From Trypanosoma brucei gambiense DAL972 (lineage: Eukaryota > Euglenozoa > Kinetoplastea > Trypanosomatida > Trypanosomatidae): a stretch of 64,000 nt of DNA. Shown here piece after piece: positions 40,206 to 51,499 of the stretch (position 1 is the first letter of the stretch; every line of letters starts with the position of its first letter). The DNA lies in contig NC_026744.1 in assembly GCF_000210295.1 (NCBI RefSeq), positions 3,162,001 to 3,226,000 of the forward strand, read 5' to 3'. A program made the position numbers and the translations under genes. The notes under the pieces were generated by a model that was not told where the DNA came from, did not search any database, and worked only from the letters and a program-made list of their open reading frames with translations.

Positions 40206-41645
40206 GCAGAGGGTGCGGAAAGTGGTTCCAGACGCCACAAATAAATAAGTATATTTAAATGTTAGTATATTGCATTTTTTTTTTACTTTCTGTTTTTTTT
40301 TTTCGTATGCTCTTGTGGGTGGCTCAGCATGTGTATGAAGTTCCGTCGTGCGCTAACATTGATTGGCCACCCACTTCTATGCTTAAAGGACAACAATTAA
40401 CCAAACGTTACAAGCAACTTTTTTATTATTATTATTTTAAATAACTTATATGAAACAACTTTTTTAAAAAATGAGCTTATTCATCATTTGAGGTCACCCT
40501 CTTTCAACTCCTTAAAAAAAAGATTATGAACCGCTGGGTTGTGCGGGGTGAAAAATAAACGACACCATGAGCTGCAGAAGTACTAAGAAGAAAAGACACT
40601 AAGAGGTGTCAAGGTGGTGCACCGGTCACGAACTCGAATGAGGGTGAAGGTTGCGCTCCAACATACTCTTGCACGCTACTGCTACGTTGGTGGTGCGGTT
40701 CTAATCATCCAGAAAGATTACATCTTGTATATATATATAAAATATATATATTACTATTGTTGTTTCAAACTGATGCAATCGTTACTTCTACTATCTTAAT
40801 GCTTCCCTCTGAAGTGATCGGGAAGACCACGTGTACTCTGTTACCTTGAAGGTAGACCGGAAAGAAAAAGAAATTCAAAAAACAAATATGAAACGGATGG
40901 AGTATGGATGAGAGATAAAATCTGGGGAAAGGGGGGAAAAAAACACATAAAAAACCAGCGGAAGGGAATGGGAAGTGGGAAAAGTTATTATGGTAAGGAG
41001 TGAAATAGATTAAAGGGGGGGAAATAAATGAGTAACTGACCGTGGTAGGGGAGAAGGGTCGAAATGTGTTCGCATGTGAAAAAAGGGCATGTCAATGTCT
41101 TTTGGCGTTCCCTTCCATTGTGATAAAAGAAATCGAGGGGGGAAGGGGTTAAAAGGGGGGAGAAATTCAACTGAAAAAAGAAATAATGATAGGTAGGTGT
41201 AAGCATTTAACAAGTACCATGGCATCAACCACTTTACTAGAGGAGAGCCTTCGTGGGTTTGTCGAACCAATGAAAGTTGTAGTATGTGGGACCAAACAAG
41301 AGTAGAGGAAAGGAGGGGGATGAAGAATGGTACACATAACTAGGAGGCTTTACGTACACATAAACCAACAGTGAGTGAGTGCTTTTTATGTTACTACTTA
41401 TCACTTTAGGAGGAAAATATTTTTCAAAGAGGAAAAGTTTCCGAGGGGTGGTGCGCTCCACGTACAACCCCACAGTTTACTTGCTCCATAACTGCTTGCG
41501 GTTCCACTGCTTCGTGTGACCACTATTTTCATCTCTCGTACTTTTCTCTCTTGATGTTTACTCGCATATCCATCTTTACCATTGGTGTGCTTGTTTGCGG
41601 GTGAGTGTGTGCTGAAAGGGAGGTGTCCAGCAGCCATATAGGAAG
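40206..41645. other. Long intergenic / 3' UTR region
   Basis: 1.4 kb without a credible gene. It is AT- and purine-rich with T runs (40275-40302), TA-rich stretches near 40728-40752 and purine-rich stretches near 40861-41180. It may be a regulatory 3' UTR of the RRM gene. The helicase 5' splice signals are probably in the pyrimidine-rich 41520-41590 part. Confidence 0.5.
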
Positions 41646-44600
41646 ATGGGCCCCAACAGACAAAGGAAACCAAGAGAACTGGCGCGTGGTAGAGGTCGTG
41701 GTGGTAGATGCGGCCGTGGGCGGGCTGCTGCACCGGCACCTACAGCACCGTCATCTATCCTCTCGCGTGCCGAGAAGGACATGGTAATTGACGTTCTCCA
41801 CCACGCTGCCAGCGGAGGGGCAGTTCCGGTATCTGAGGAACACTTTAATCCGAACTCAGGCTCACGCATCAAGTTTCAGCGCAATAGTCCGTTAACACCT
41901 TCGGAGATCCTTCAGCGATTATATGAAGGCCTTGGTTTTCCACCCGATCTGGTCACACAATATGTGAGAGATCTAGCGGACGAATCAAAATTACCGGTCT
42001 TTAACTCCATCGGAGAACTCCTCGCAGAGGACGGACCTTTCCAATCATTTTTGGTTGATAGTTGCTTCGAACTGTTTTCCTACATGCTGTGGTATTCACG
42101 TGAGGAAGAGGGCAAGAGCTTAACCCCTGAGGAGGGAGACTCCATACTTCAGGAGGAGTTGGAAGCAGTGCGAGCCCTCTTTGATGATAGTTTCATCGGT
42201 TTGAAGAACTTTGGCGATGACGATACGGACGACAGGGAACTCCAGTTCTCCTTCTTCACACAAGACGACAAGGGAGTGATGCTTTCTATTCGCATTCCGG
42301 ACCACTACCCCTCGGATCCCCCTAACATATTTATTGGCCCGCGCAAGCAGCAGACAGGAGGAATGTCCACCTTAGCTGTTTTACCGCTTGATACAAAGGA
42401 ACTTCCAGCCGTGGCAAGACGATCAATACTGGATGCTGCTGTTGAAGCGATTAACGGATTCGTGGGCGAGGGTTGTTTAATTGGGTTGCTTTCTTCAATT
42501 TGTGGCGCAATTTCTTCTGTTAGTGGACTGGGAGTAGTAGAACAACTTCCTACTCCCGCACCGTGTGAGAGTAAGGAGGTAAAGGCTGTAATAGCCGCAA
42601 AGCGCCAGGCGTTCGCGTCTGCGCTGTCCGCTTCTGAGGATCCGTTGGCGTTACCCCCTGAGGAACCAAGCTCGACGACGTGCTCACTACCAGCGAAGGT
42701 AGAGCTTGGTACTGTCGATCACAGCGATGACGAGGTCGGTCAAGTCCGACGGGAATTTCTCCGTAACAACAAACAGTTGGATGCGAAGCTCAAGGAGGAG
42801 TGGCAGGCTCTCAGAGCTAACGGTACCCTGAGAAACTCGCGGGAGCAGCTTCCCGCCTACAATGCACGTGAGGAGCTTCGCCAGGCCGTGGCAAGGCACC
42901 GCGTCGTTGTTGTAAGTGGTGAAACGGGTAGCGGTAAGACCACTCAAATACCGCAATATCTGTATGAGTTTATGTGTGAAGATGGGAAGGGGAGCTCTGC
43001 CAACATTGTGTGTACGCAACCACGGAGACTTGCGGCAACCTCCGTAGCACTTCGGGTTGCTGGAGAACGCGACGAAGCCGTAGGCGGTGTGGTTGGTTAC
43101 ACTATCCGTCTGGAAAACTGTGTGTCCAGTCGCACTCAAATTACTTATTGCACCACCGGTGTTGTGCTTCGGCGAATACAGGTGGATAAATTTTTGGGTA
43201 GGGTCAGCCACATCGTTGTGGACGAGATTCATGAGCGTGGTGTGGACACCGATGTCCTCCTTATTCTCCTCCGTGACCTCCTCGAGCGCCGTGATGATTT
43301 GACTGTCGTACTCATGAGTGCGACAATGGATTCTGAGTTGTTTGCACGTTACTTTGGTGGGTCTCCTATCATTAACATTGCTGGTCGCACATTTCCCGTC
43401 CAGGTATTCCATCTAGAAGAGATTATCCCAATGGTAAACTACAGTCTGGATGATGGTTCACCGTATGCCAAGTGGGAGGTACGAAAGGAAGAGAGGCGAC
43501 GGAATACGCGGAAGCAAATGTTGGACATTGACATCAATGAGATTGAAGAGGCGCGGGAACTCACCGCAGGAGTCCATGGACCGTCAACACAACTAAGCGC
43601 ATCACACAGGACGTTGGATATCCTATCCCGGATGAATCCAGACGTCATCAACTACGAACTGATTGAATCCATTGTTGTGTACATCGATACCAAGATGGGT
43701 GTGCCAGGCGCCATTCTGATTTTTCTTCCTGGCATGGTTGAGATGACTTCGTGCATGGAGCAACTAAAGTCTAACCCGAAGCTCCTCAGTAGTTGCCTCA
43801 TCTACAACCTCCATAGTTCTCTTGGGTCGTCCGAGCAACAGGGCGTATTTCAGCATCCACCCAAAGGCAAGAGAAAGGTGGTCATCGGAACCAACATCAT
43901 GGAGACGTCCATCACCATTGATGATGCGGTGTTCGTCATCGATTGCGGGAAGGTGAAGGAGAACCGCTATGACGCACGGAGAAGTTTATCACAACTGGTT
44001 ACTGTGAACACATCCAAAGCTAACTGCCGCCAGCGGCAAGGGCGAGCTGGTCGAGTACGTGACGGGTTCTGCTTTCGTTTGTTTACCAGCACCCAGTTCG
44101 AGTCACTCGACGACCATCAGCTTTGTGAGATGCATCGTGTTCCCCTCGAGAGTCTTGTTCTTCAAATATATTCCCTTAATCTCGGTGATGAAGTAGAGTA
44201 TCTTCGGAAAGCTCTGTCACCGCCAGATGAGCGGGCTGTGCGAAGCAGCGTCAAAGCCCTAACAACACTTGGTGCACTGACTATGGACAAGCGTCTTACA
44301 TCGCTTGGGCGGCACTTGGCCAACCTCCCGCTGGATGTTCGTATTGGTAAGATGGTCATACACGGTGCAATTCTTCAGTGTGTGGACCCGGTACTGACGA
44401 TCGCCGCATGCCTTGCTGTGCGTACCCCATTCCTTTCGGCGATGGACTATCAAGTGGAGGTGGAGGGTGTGCGGAGAGCGCTCTCTGGGGATTACATGTC
44501 AGACCATTTATCTTCGTGGTTTGCTTATTCTAAGTGGATCGCGATGTGGCACAAGGAGGGCCCTGCTGGAGCGAGTAAGTTGTGTGCAAAGTACTATTTG

Positions 44601-45545
44601 TCTCTGCCAGCACTGCGGCAAATCCAAGCCACAAAGCAGCAGTATGAGCGATTTCTCTACGAGGCTGGGCTTATTGAGGAAACACCTGTTCGTATGAAGA
44701 ACAACCGGTTCCTCTATGACCCAGTTGTCACTCTTGAAGACAGTGTGTACGAGTCGGGTGGACCCCGTTTCAACACCAACTCTGGTAGTGTGAAGTGCAT
44801 TCTTTCGTGCATCGTCGCCGGCCTCTATCCGAATGTGGCGTGTGTGAGGACAGTGCGAGGTGGAAAGGGAGGCAACCGTACTAACATCACAACCCTGGAC
44901 GGGTCGGAAGTTCTTGTTCACCCCTCCAGCGTTGCTGGAAAGGAAAAGGCGTTCGCCTCTCCACTTCTTGTTTATGTGGATAAGGTGAAAACTTCAGCCA
45001 CCTTTCTGCGTGAGGTTTCAATGGTGACGCCGCTTCATGTCGTGTTCTTTGGGAGCGGCCGCCTCGAGTATCTTCCGAAATATGGGGAACTTGTCGTGGA
45101 CGAGGCAACTGCTTTCAGATGTCAAAGCGAGGATGCTGTATTGTTACGGCACCTAAAGGATCAGTTGGATTCAGCCCTTAGCCAAAAGATCAACGACCCG
45201 TCTAAGAGTTGGGAATCTACCAGCAGCGTTGTTGTTCGCGCTATTCTCAGGCTTCTGAAAGGTGATTCGAGCACTGTCCGTGGTTTAACAGTTGTCGACA
45301 GGCGCCAGCCACGCGCACCGCTGACTGCCCCGCTGCTGCAGGTCGAGTCAAGCGACGACGCACCAAAAAAGAAGGACGGCAGCGCCGACAAGAGGACATG
45401 TTTTGTGTGTGGTGAGGGCGGTCACGTGGTTAATACCTGCCCACATAAAGCAGCAGCAGCGAAGGGAGGACCCGTGACGCGCTGCTTCATTTGTGGGGAA
45501 TGGCACCACCCGACAGATTGCGCAGTAACGATCCCCATGCGTTGA
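41646..45545 (+). CDS. DExH-box RNA helicase with UBA, RWD and zinc knuckles (DHX57-like)
   Basis: A 1299-residue SF2 helicase. Order of domains: a basic Arg/Gly-rich N terminus (to about 35), a UBA-like helix set at about 86-115, an RWD domain at about 170-270, then the helicase core. Motif I GETGSGKTTQIPQYL lies at about 424. DEIHERG, the DExH box, is at about 525, SAT (MSATMD) at about 557, and motif VI QRQGRAGR near 795. Winged-helix, ratchet and OB-fold regions follow to about 1160. Two CCHC zinc knuckles end the protein (about 1252-1293: CFVCGEGGHVVNTC and CFICGEWHHPTDC). The UBA-RWD-helicase order is the DHX57/DHX29 arrangement; the C-terminal knuckles are unusual there. Role in RNA remodelling or translation is inferred from family. 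Confidence 0.9.
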   Translation: MGPNRQRKPRELARGRGRGGRCGRGRAAAPAPTAPSSILSRAEKDMVIDVLHHAASGGAVPVSEEHFNPNSGSRIKFQRNSPLTPSEILQRLYEGLGFPPDLVTQYVRDLADESKLPVFNSIGELLAEDGPFQSFLVDSCFELFSYMLWYSREEEGKSLTPEEGDSILQEELEAVRALFDDSFIGLKNFGDDDTDDRELQFSFFTQDDKGVMLSIRIPDHYPSDPPNIFIGPRKQQTGGMSTLAVLPLDTKELPAVARRSILDAAVEAINGFVGEGCLIGLLSSICGAISSVSGLGVVEQLPTPAPCESKEVKAVIAAKRQAFASALSASEDPLALPPEEPSSTTCSLPAKVELGTVDHSDDEVGQVRREFLRNNKQLDAKLKEEWQALRANGTLRNSREQLPAYNAREELRQAVARHRVVVVSGETGSGKTTQIPQYLYEFMCEDGKGSSANIVCTQPRRLAATSVALRVAGERDEAVGGVVGYTIRLENCVSSRTQITYCTTGVVLRRIQVDKFLGRVSHIVVDEIHERGVDTDVLLILLRDLLERRDDLTVVLMSATMDSELFARYFGGSPIINIAGRTFPVQVFHLEEIIPMVNYSLDDGSPYAKWEVRKEERRRNTRKQMLDIDINEIEEARELTAGVHGPSTQLSASHRTLDILSRMNPDVINYELIESIVVYIDTKMGVPGAILIFLPGMVEMTSCMEQLKSNPKLLSSCLIYNLHSSLGSSEQQGVFQHPPKGKRKVVIGTNIMETSITIDDAVFVIDCGKVKENRYDARRSLSQLVTVNTSKANCRQRQGRAGRVRDGFCFRLFTSTQFESLDDHQLCEMHRVPLESLVLQIYSLNLGDEVEYLRKALSPPDERAVRSSVKALTTLGALTMDKRLTSLGRHLANLPLDVRIGKMVIHGAILQCVDPVLTIAACLAVRTPFLSAMDYQVEVEGVRRALSGDYMSDHLSSWFAYSKWIAMWHKEGPAGASKLCAKYYLSLPALRQIQATKQQYERFLYEAGLIEETPVRMKNNRFLYDPVVTLEDSVYESGGPRFNTNSGSVKCILSCIVAGLYPNVACVRTVRGGKGGNRTNITTLDGSEVLVHPSSVAGKEKAFASPLLVYVDKVKTSATFLREVSMVTPLHVVFFGSGRLEYLPKYGELVVDEATAFRCQSEDAVLLRHLKDQLDSALSQKINDPSKSWESTSSVVVRAILRLLKGDSSTVRGLTVVDRRQPRAPLTAPLLQVESSDDAPKKKDGSADKRTCFVCGEGGHVVNTCPHKAAAAKGGPVTRCFICGEWHHPTDCAVTIPMR

Positions 45546-45970
45546 GAACCCCCGGATGGTTCACTCATACGTGAGGTTCCCCCCTTTTTTCTACTGTTAT
45601 TTCCCCATCGAGGGGGATGGGCACAGTCATACTTGCATGTGGCTGATGGATGGAGTAGTGAAAACATAATTATCTCTACCGCCTTTTTCATGAATTTTTT
45701 TTTTTCTACTCGTTCTCATCTGCGTCTACCTTTTCTTTTTTCGGTATTATATTTCCATTTTTTTTTATTATTTGTTCGCCGTTTAGGGTATAAAGCAAAG
45801 ACGTCTTGGAAGAGATCGTGATTTTCCTGCCTTATTCGTACCATTACTGCACAAAGGGAGAGGAAACGGAACTCAAGTGACGGCTTTACACGATATCTCA
45901 AGTGTTCAAAAAGAAAGAAAGAGAAGAAGGTGAGCACAGAAGCGAGCGGTCAAATTCACAGATTAACACA
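45546..45970. promoter_or_regulatory. Intergenic region with splice acceptor candidate at 45785-45786
   Basis: A strong T-rich tract (about 45690-45780) ends in GTTTAG, with the AG at 45785-45786. This would give a 5' UTR of about 184 bases for the second RRM gene. The left part is the helicase 3' UTR. Confidence 0.55.
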
Positions 45971-46624
45971 ATGGCAGCTGTCACCCAGCAGGGGAATGAC
46001 ACCCGGAAGCTGCGATGCAATGTTTACGTAGCCAGCCTTCCATTAGATTTTGACGACGACCAACTCTTTGACCTTTTCTCCCCGTACGGCCGCATAAGCT
46101 CTGCGCGGATTATGCGATCGAAAGGAGCGCGACAATCCAGAGGCTACGGCTTTGTGTTATTTAGGCACGCCTCCTCCGCTGAAAAGGCGATTGACTCGTT
46201 GGTGGGTTACGTCATTGGTGGAAGCCGTATTCAAGTTCGACTGGCCCATCCGGAGGCCTCCGTTGCGTACAGCGGGCAGCGTGGATCCCGCAGTGGAAAC
46301 TCAACGCCTGGTGCCCTTCCTGAAAAAACGTTACCGGCGGCCTCAGGAGTAATTACTCCACCACCACCGTCATCTGCAATTATTTCGCACCCCAATGATT
46401 CTGGTATGATGGTTCAAACATACCCCATTACGACGATGTACCCAACTATGTACCCATCTGTCGTTCCGCAGATAATCGCTCAACCTCAAGCACCCGTACC
46501 GGCTGCTATGCAGCAAGTTGTGTTTCTCCCGCAATACGCACAACAGTCAAACCAATCAACACCACCGACATTTTATATGATGGTACCAGACGCCATGCAG
46601 GCCGTTCCTCCTACGCTGTCGTAA
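45971..46624 (+). CDS. RBP9: Single-RRM RNA-binding protein, RBP9-like
   Basis: 217 residues. RRM: RNP2 NVYVASLP (17-24), RNP1 RGYGFVLF (57-64), ending in IQVRLAHPEASV. The C-terminal half is low-complexity: a Ser/Pro segment, then Tyr/Pro/Met/Gln-rich repeats (YPTMYPS, VPAAMQQVVF, QSNQSTPPTFYMM) typical of RBPs that form granules. The spacing of the RRM from the N terminus equals that of the upstream paralogue. The symbol is from memory of the T. brucei locus. RBP9-type proteins are regulators of mRNA in the bloodstream form. The unusually long non-coding stretch downstream would be its 3' UTR, a common feature of developmentally regulated trypanosome RBPs. Confidence 0.85.
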   Translation: MAAVTQQGNDTRKLRCNVYVASLPLDFDDDQLFDLFSPYGRISSARIMRSKGARQSRGYGFVLFRHASSAEKAIDSLVGYVIGGSRIQVRLAHPEASVAYSGQRGSRSGNSTPGALPEKTLPAASGVITPPPPSSAIISHPNDSGMMVQTYPITTMYPTMYPSVVPQIIAQPQAPVPAAMQQVVFLPQYAQQSNQSTPPTFYMMVPDAMQAVPPTLS

Positions 46625-49600
46625 AGGGAGGACTATCTGAAGTAGAAGGCCCCCTTCGTGTTATTACAATCGGGAATATCTCCACTTTCTTTCTTTCCTT
46701 TTTTTTTCTTGCTTATTTTACTTCTTTTACCTTCCACCCATCTTTCCATTCACACCATTTTTTTTTCCGCGCATTTTTCTTTCTTCCTTCTCCTTGATTT
46801 TTTTTTTGTTGCTCTCCGTCTCTCAGGCAGAGTCTGGTGTAATCGGACCGATTTACGGTTAAAATCAGCCGATGGGCGAGATGAAACACTTATGCACGAC
46901 GTATGTTTATGTTCCTATATGAATTAATATATGCACATTTGCATTATTAAATTTTTTCTCTCCCGCACGCAGGCACGCACACACGTTGGAATGTGCATGT
47001 AGTTGTGGGGATGGTTCTTCCAAACCTTTAGGAACTGAGGGAGGGGGGAAATGATGCATTATCTAAATATAATTATGGGGATACATCCATACGATGTGAC
47101 ACGAGTGAAGAAGCAAAGGAGAGAGAGGGGGGAGGAAGAGAGAAGAGAGACGAGAGGGAGAAAGGAAAAAAAAAAAAGAGAGAAAAGGAAACAAGAGGAC
47201 ATACTCACACACACATACAAAACAACAACAACAACCACATTAAAAAAAAAAAGAAACGGTCATTCCGCCGTGTTTTTTTTTTCTTGTCGCTTTTGTTGTG
47301 TGGCTGTTTCCAACAACTCCCTTCTGCTCCTCCTCCTCCTCCTCTAATTCCCTTTCTTTCCTTCCCCTCTTTCTTTTCCCTCTATTCCTCTTTCTTCTTG
47401 TTTTTGTTTCTATTTTGTTTCCATTTTTTTCCCCCTTTTTATGACTCATGCATATGTGTGATGAAAAAGAGGGGAAAGATATTAAATGATATATAATATA
47501 TAATACTTTTGACGGAAGAGAAAAAGAAAGAATAACAACCAGTTGCACAAAGTGGCAACTTCTATTAATAAATAACAGCAAACCATTTAAGGAAGAGAGA
47601 TGAAGTAAAAGCAAAGTAATAACAGTATAATAATATTGCTTTGAAACAAAGGAAGAAGGAAAGGAAGCAGAAACAACAAAGAGGGATTTGAGAATTGAGA
47701 AATACAGGTAACACTACTAGTGTTACTATTTTGTAATTACATGGCATATTTATTATATCTTTGCACATATCAGCAGCAGGCCACCTGCCTGTCTTTTTTT
47801 TCTTTTTTCTTTTTTTTTTTTGCTGCTGTTGTTGCTCTTTTTTTTTTTTCCACTCCTCTTTTCTTTTTCTTTATATTATAATTTATTTATTTTTATACGC
47901 TCCGTTTCCTCTTTTTTATTGTCTGTTTTTTAAGAAAAAAAAATATGATGGAGTTAAATAAAGAAAGAGGAATGAAAGTGTTTTAGAAAATAAGGAACAC
48001 GCGGATTTGGAGGAAATGAATGGATGAATGGAAAAAGGAGGAAAAGAAAAAAAAAGGCAGGAAAAAACTGTCGCGTAAGTGTTAATTTTTTTATTAAAAA
48101 AAAAAAGCAATCAAATAAATAAACAAAACTAAAAAAATTGTGTAATTGAGAGAAAAAGTATAAACAGATCCGTAATACCTGAAACTATCAATGGCGATAA
48201 CCAAACAACAAACAACAACTCTTAAAAGGTCTCTCTTTTTCTTTTCTTTTCTTCTTTTTTTTCTTTTTTTTTTTAAAAGGAGAGGAAAATAAGTGAAGTT
48301 AAAGGAGAATGGGAGGAGGAGAAGAGGAGGAAAAAAAAAAAGAGAGACAGGAAGACGGGTTAAACAGTGGAAGAATGGAAAAGGTTTTTTTTTTACTTTT
48401 TGCATAAATCGTGCCGATAATTAATTAATTTTTTTTTTCGTTTTAAAAAGAAAAAAAAATCAAACGCGGTGAATAAATGGGGATAGACGCAGAAAAAGTA
48501 AAAGTAAAAGATATAAATGACGTGTGTGCGTGTGTGTATGTGTGTATGAGGAAAGTAACAAGAAGTGGCAGGCAAAATTGTAAACAAATAAATAATTATA
48601 AATAAACGGAAAGAAGAAAGATAATAAAGAGGGAAGTGGAAAGCTGTCAAATGCACTCCCTTTTTTATTTTTATTTTTCTTTTTCCTGTTTTGTTTCACA
48701 TGTATGCGTGGAATGCTTACTTGGCGCGGATAACTCTTTTTTATCCTATCTCTCTCTCTCTTTTTTTCTCCGTTTTTTTTTTTACCTTCCTTTTGATATT
48801 ATCATTATTATTAATACTATGATGATTGTCGTGACTATAATGATTATTATTTTTATGATTTAATAGCCAGCGGTCCTCACACTAAAATATGCGAAAAAAA
48901 AAAGCGTTAATAAGTAAGGAGGTAAATAAAAATTAAAAAAAGAAACAGACGAATATCATAAAATGAAGGTAACAAAAAAAAATGTACGAGGGAATGCCAA
49001 CAACATCAGCACACACACGCGCACACACACAAAAAAAACAGTTGGGGATATGTCTGTTTGTGTTTGTGTTTGTGTGTGTGTATGTGTATGTGTGTGTGGG
49101 GGGAGGGGAGAAGCAAATAGCGATCCCATTGCAAGTATATATGACATCACCCATTTTCCTATAATAATAATTATTATTATTTGTATTTGTGTTTGTGCTT
49201 TTGTTCATTCCCTCGTTTTCCTACTTGCGTTTGTTCCTGTTCTTGTTCTTGCTTTTTTTTTTCTTTTCTCATCTTTTCTACCTCCTCCTCCTCCTCATTA
49301 TTATTATTATTATTACCGAATTCTCTCTTCATTTTGTATGCGTGTATGCGTATGTATGCATGCGCCTCTATTTTAATGTTTGTGTTGAATTCAAATGAAT
49401 TCACCCATGCCGTATTTGTGCCCCACCCCTTTTTATGCCGTGTGTTTGTATGAGTTCGTATAATTTTTTTTGTTTACATCCATATAAATATAAATTATAT
49501 TTATATTTATACGCTTGCATTATTCCCAAAAGAAAAAAAAAATGCCGCATTTATTTATGATATTCGTTTAACAATGTGCTTGATTGTTTCAATTTCTTTC

Positions 49601-51468
49601 TTTTACTTTCCTGTGTTTGTGTTTCTTCAACTTTCTGCTAGTGGCTTCGCTCCTTTATTTTCTTCCTTTTATTTTTCTTCTTTTTTTTTGTTTTCGCTTC
49701 CACTTTTTATTTCATTGAATGTGTCCCTTTTTTTGGCAGGTAACATATGGGAATATTTATCGGGAAATAAGAGAAGAACAAAAAAGTGGTGTAGAAAACA
49801 TTATTGAAACCAAAAGGAGAAATTTAAAGTAACGAAGAAGAAGGAACGTGGAAAGCGAGTTAAAGGTATCACTTTTTTTTAATTTTTTTAAAAAAAAGAA
49901 GAGGGAAAATGAAACAAAATATAAAATAAATCAGGTAAACAACAACAACATCATCAAAAAAAAAAAAGCAACATTAAACAAAGAGGGAGTTAAAGAAGGG
50001 GGAGAAAAGAGGAGGTTCAATGAAGAATTATGAGCATTTTTTTCTTTTTTTTTTTTTAAAAAAAAGACCTAAAATCTTCTTTAAATTTTTACTTTCATTC
50101 ATTTTTTTTACTTTTTTCTTTTCTAAATAGCAGTGTGGAAAAATCAGTGCACATATTTTTCGAGTTGTTTCAAAGTGAAGACAGCAAAAAAAGAGAGAAA
50201 GGAAATATTCTAAAAAGAAGAGATAATAAGAAAAAAATGAAAAAGGAAGGATATAGTGCCTGATGTGCTCACCGAAATCGACCAAGTAATAATAATAATA
50301 ATAATAATGAAAGTAATCCGAATATGAAGATGACATATTAAATATTAAATATTAAAAAATATATATATTTATATATCTTTACAGTGACTATTCCTCTTTT
50401 CCCCCTCCCTTCTTACTACTTTGAAACAACAACAACAACAAAGAAAAACACTCTGTGGAAACAGGAAGAAGAAAAAAAGAAACACAAGTACTGCAACACA
50501 TGGAAATGTTCAGAAGAACAAATTATATAAACATATATTTATTTATTTATTTAAAATATTGTTAGTAACATGAACGTAAACACACAAGCGAATGGTTAAA
50601 AGGCAATGATGATAACACAGTAGGAAATGAAGCAAATGTGTAGGCGTACCCATGCTATAAAGAGGGAAAGTAAAAGTGATGATTTTGTTCTTTTGTCTTT
50701 TGTCTTTTTTGTTTTGTGAGTGTGTGTGTTGTTAAACAAATTATAAAATAAAGCAGATGCGGCAAAAAAAAAAATGGGAAGAATGAAAGAAAGGAATATA
50801 TATATATATATATATTATGTTTATTTATGTTTATGCTCATACATCTGAGAACGGGTGGAAAAGGGATTACAAATGGTGGCATCGAGTATTTTTCAAAGCA
50901 GGAGGCAAATTGCGGGAAGAAGAAGGGATATGAGGGGGTGGGTTTGCGGAGAAATTTGTGTGTATATATGTGCTAAAAAAGACAAAAACAAGAATAAAAA
51001 ACAGCGAATAAAAAATATATATATATTTATTTATATCTATGTTTCAATATTTTCGCATATTTATATGTGACCTTGATCTCTCTGAGTTTATTATGTGTAT
51101 ACAATTAGCATATATATATATATATTATATGTTAGTTTGTTGGCTTAACTCGCTTCGTTTATATTTGTAACTTTCCTCTTTTGTTTGTTTGTTTGTTGCG
51201 GAAGGGAATTTGACTGGACGTGTCCGTCTTTTTGTTTTTGTTTGCAACTGTTCTTTTTTGTGTGTTTCTTATTTAATTACTTTTTGACTGTGTATTTGTG
51301 TGGATATTTATACGCAAATATCTATATCTATATATATGTATTTATATACATATGAACATTGAGTATAAATATAAATTTGAATGAGAATGAATAGACACGA
51401 AAAGAGCCATTATGTTGAAGTAAGTAAGCCGAACCCAAATGAAATTATATAGGGTGAGGAGGATAATA

Positions 51469-51499
<31 letters not shown>

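Noticed and set aside
48963..49453. Several frames of 60-137 codons in the 9.7 kb region
   Set aside because: They translate microsatellite and homopolymer tracts (poly-Phe, poly-Val, poly-Asn) and have no protein-like composition.
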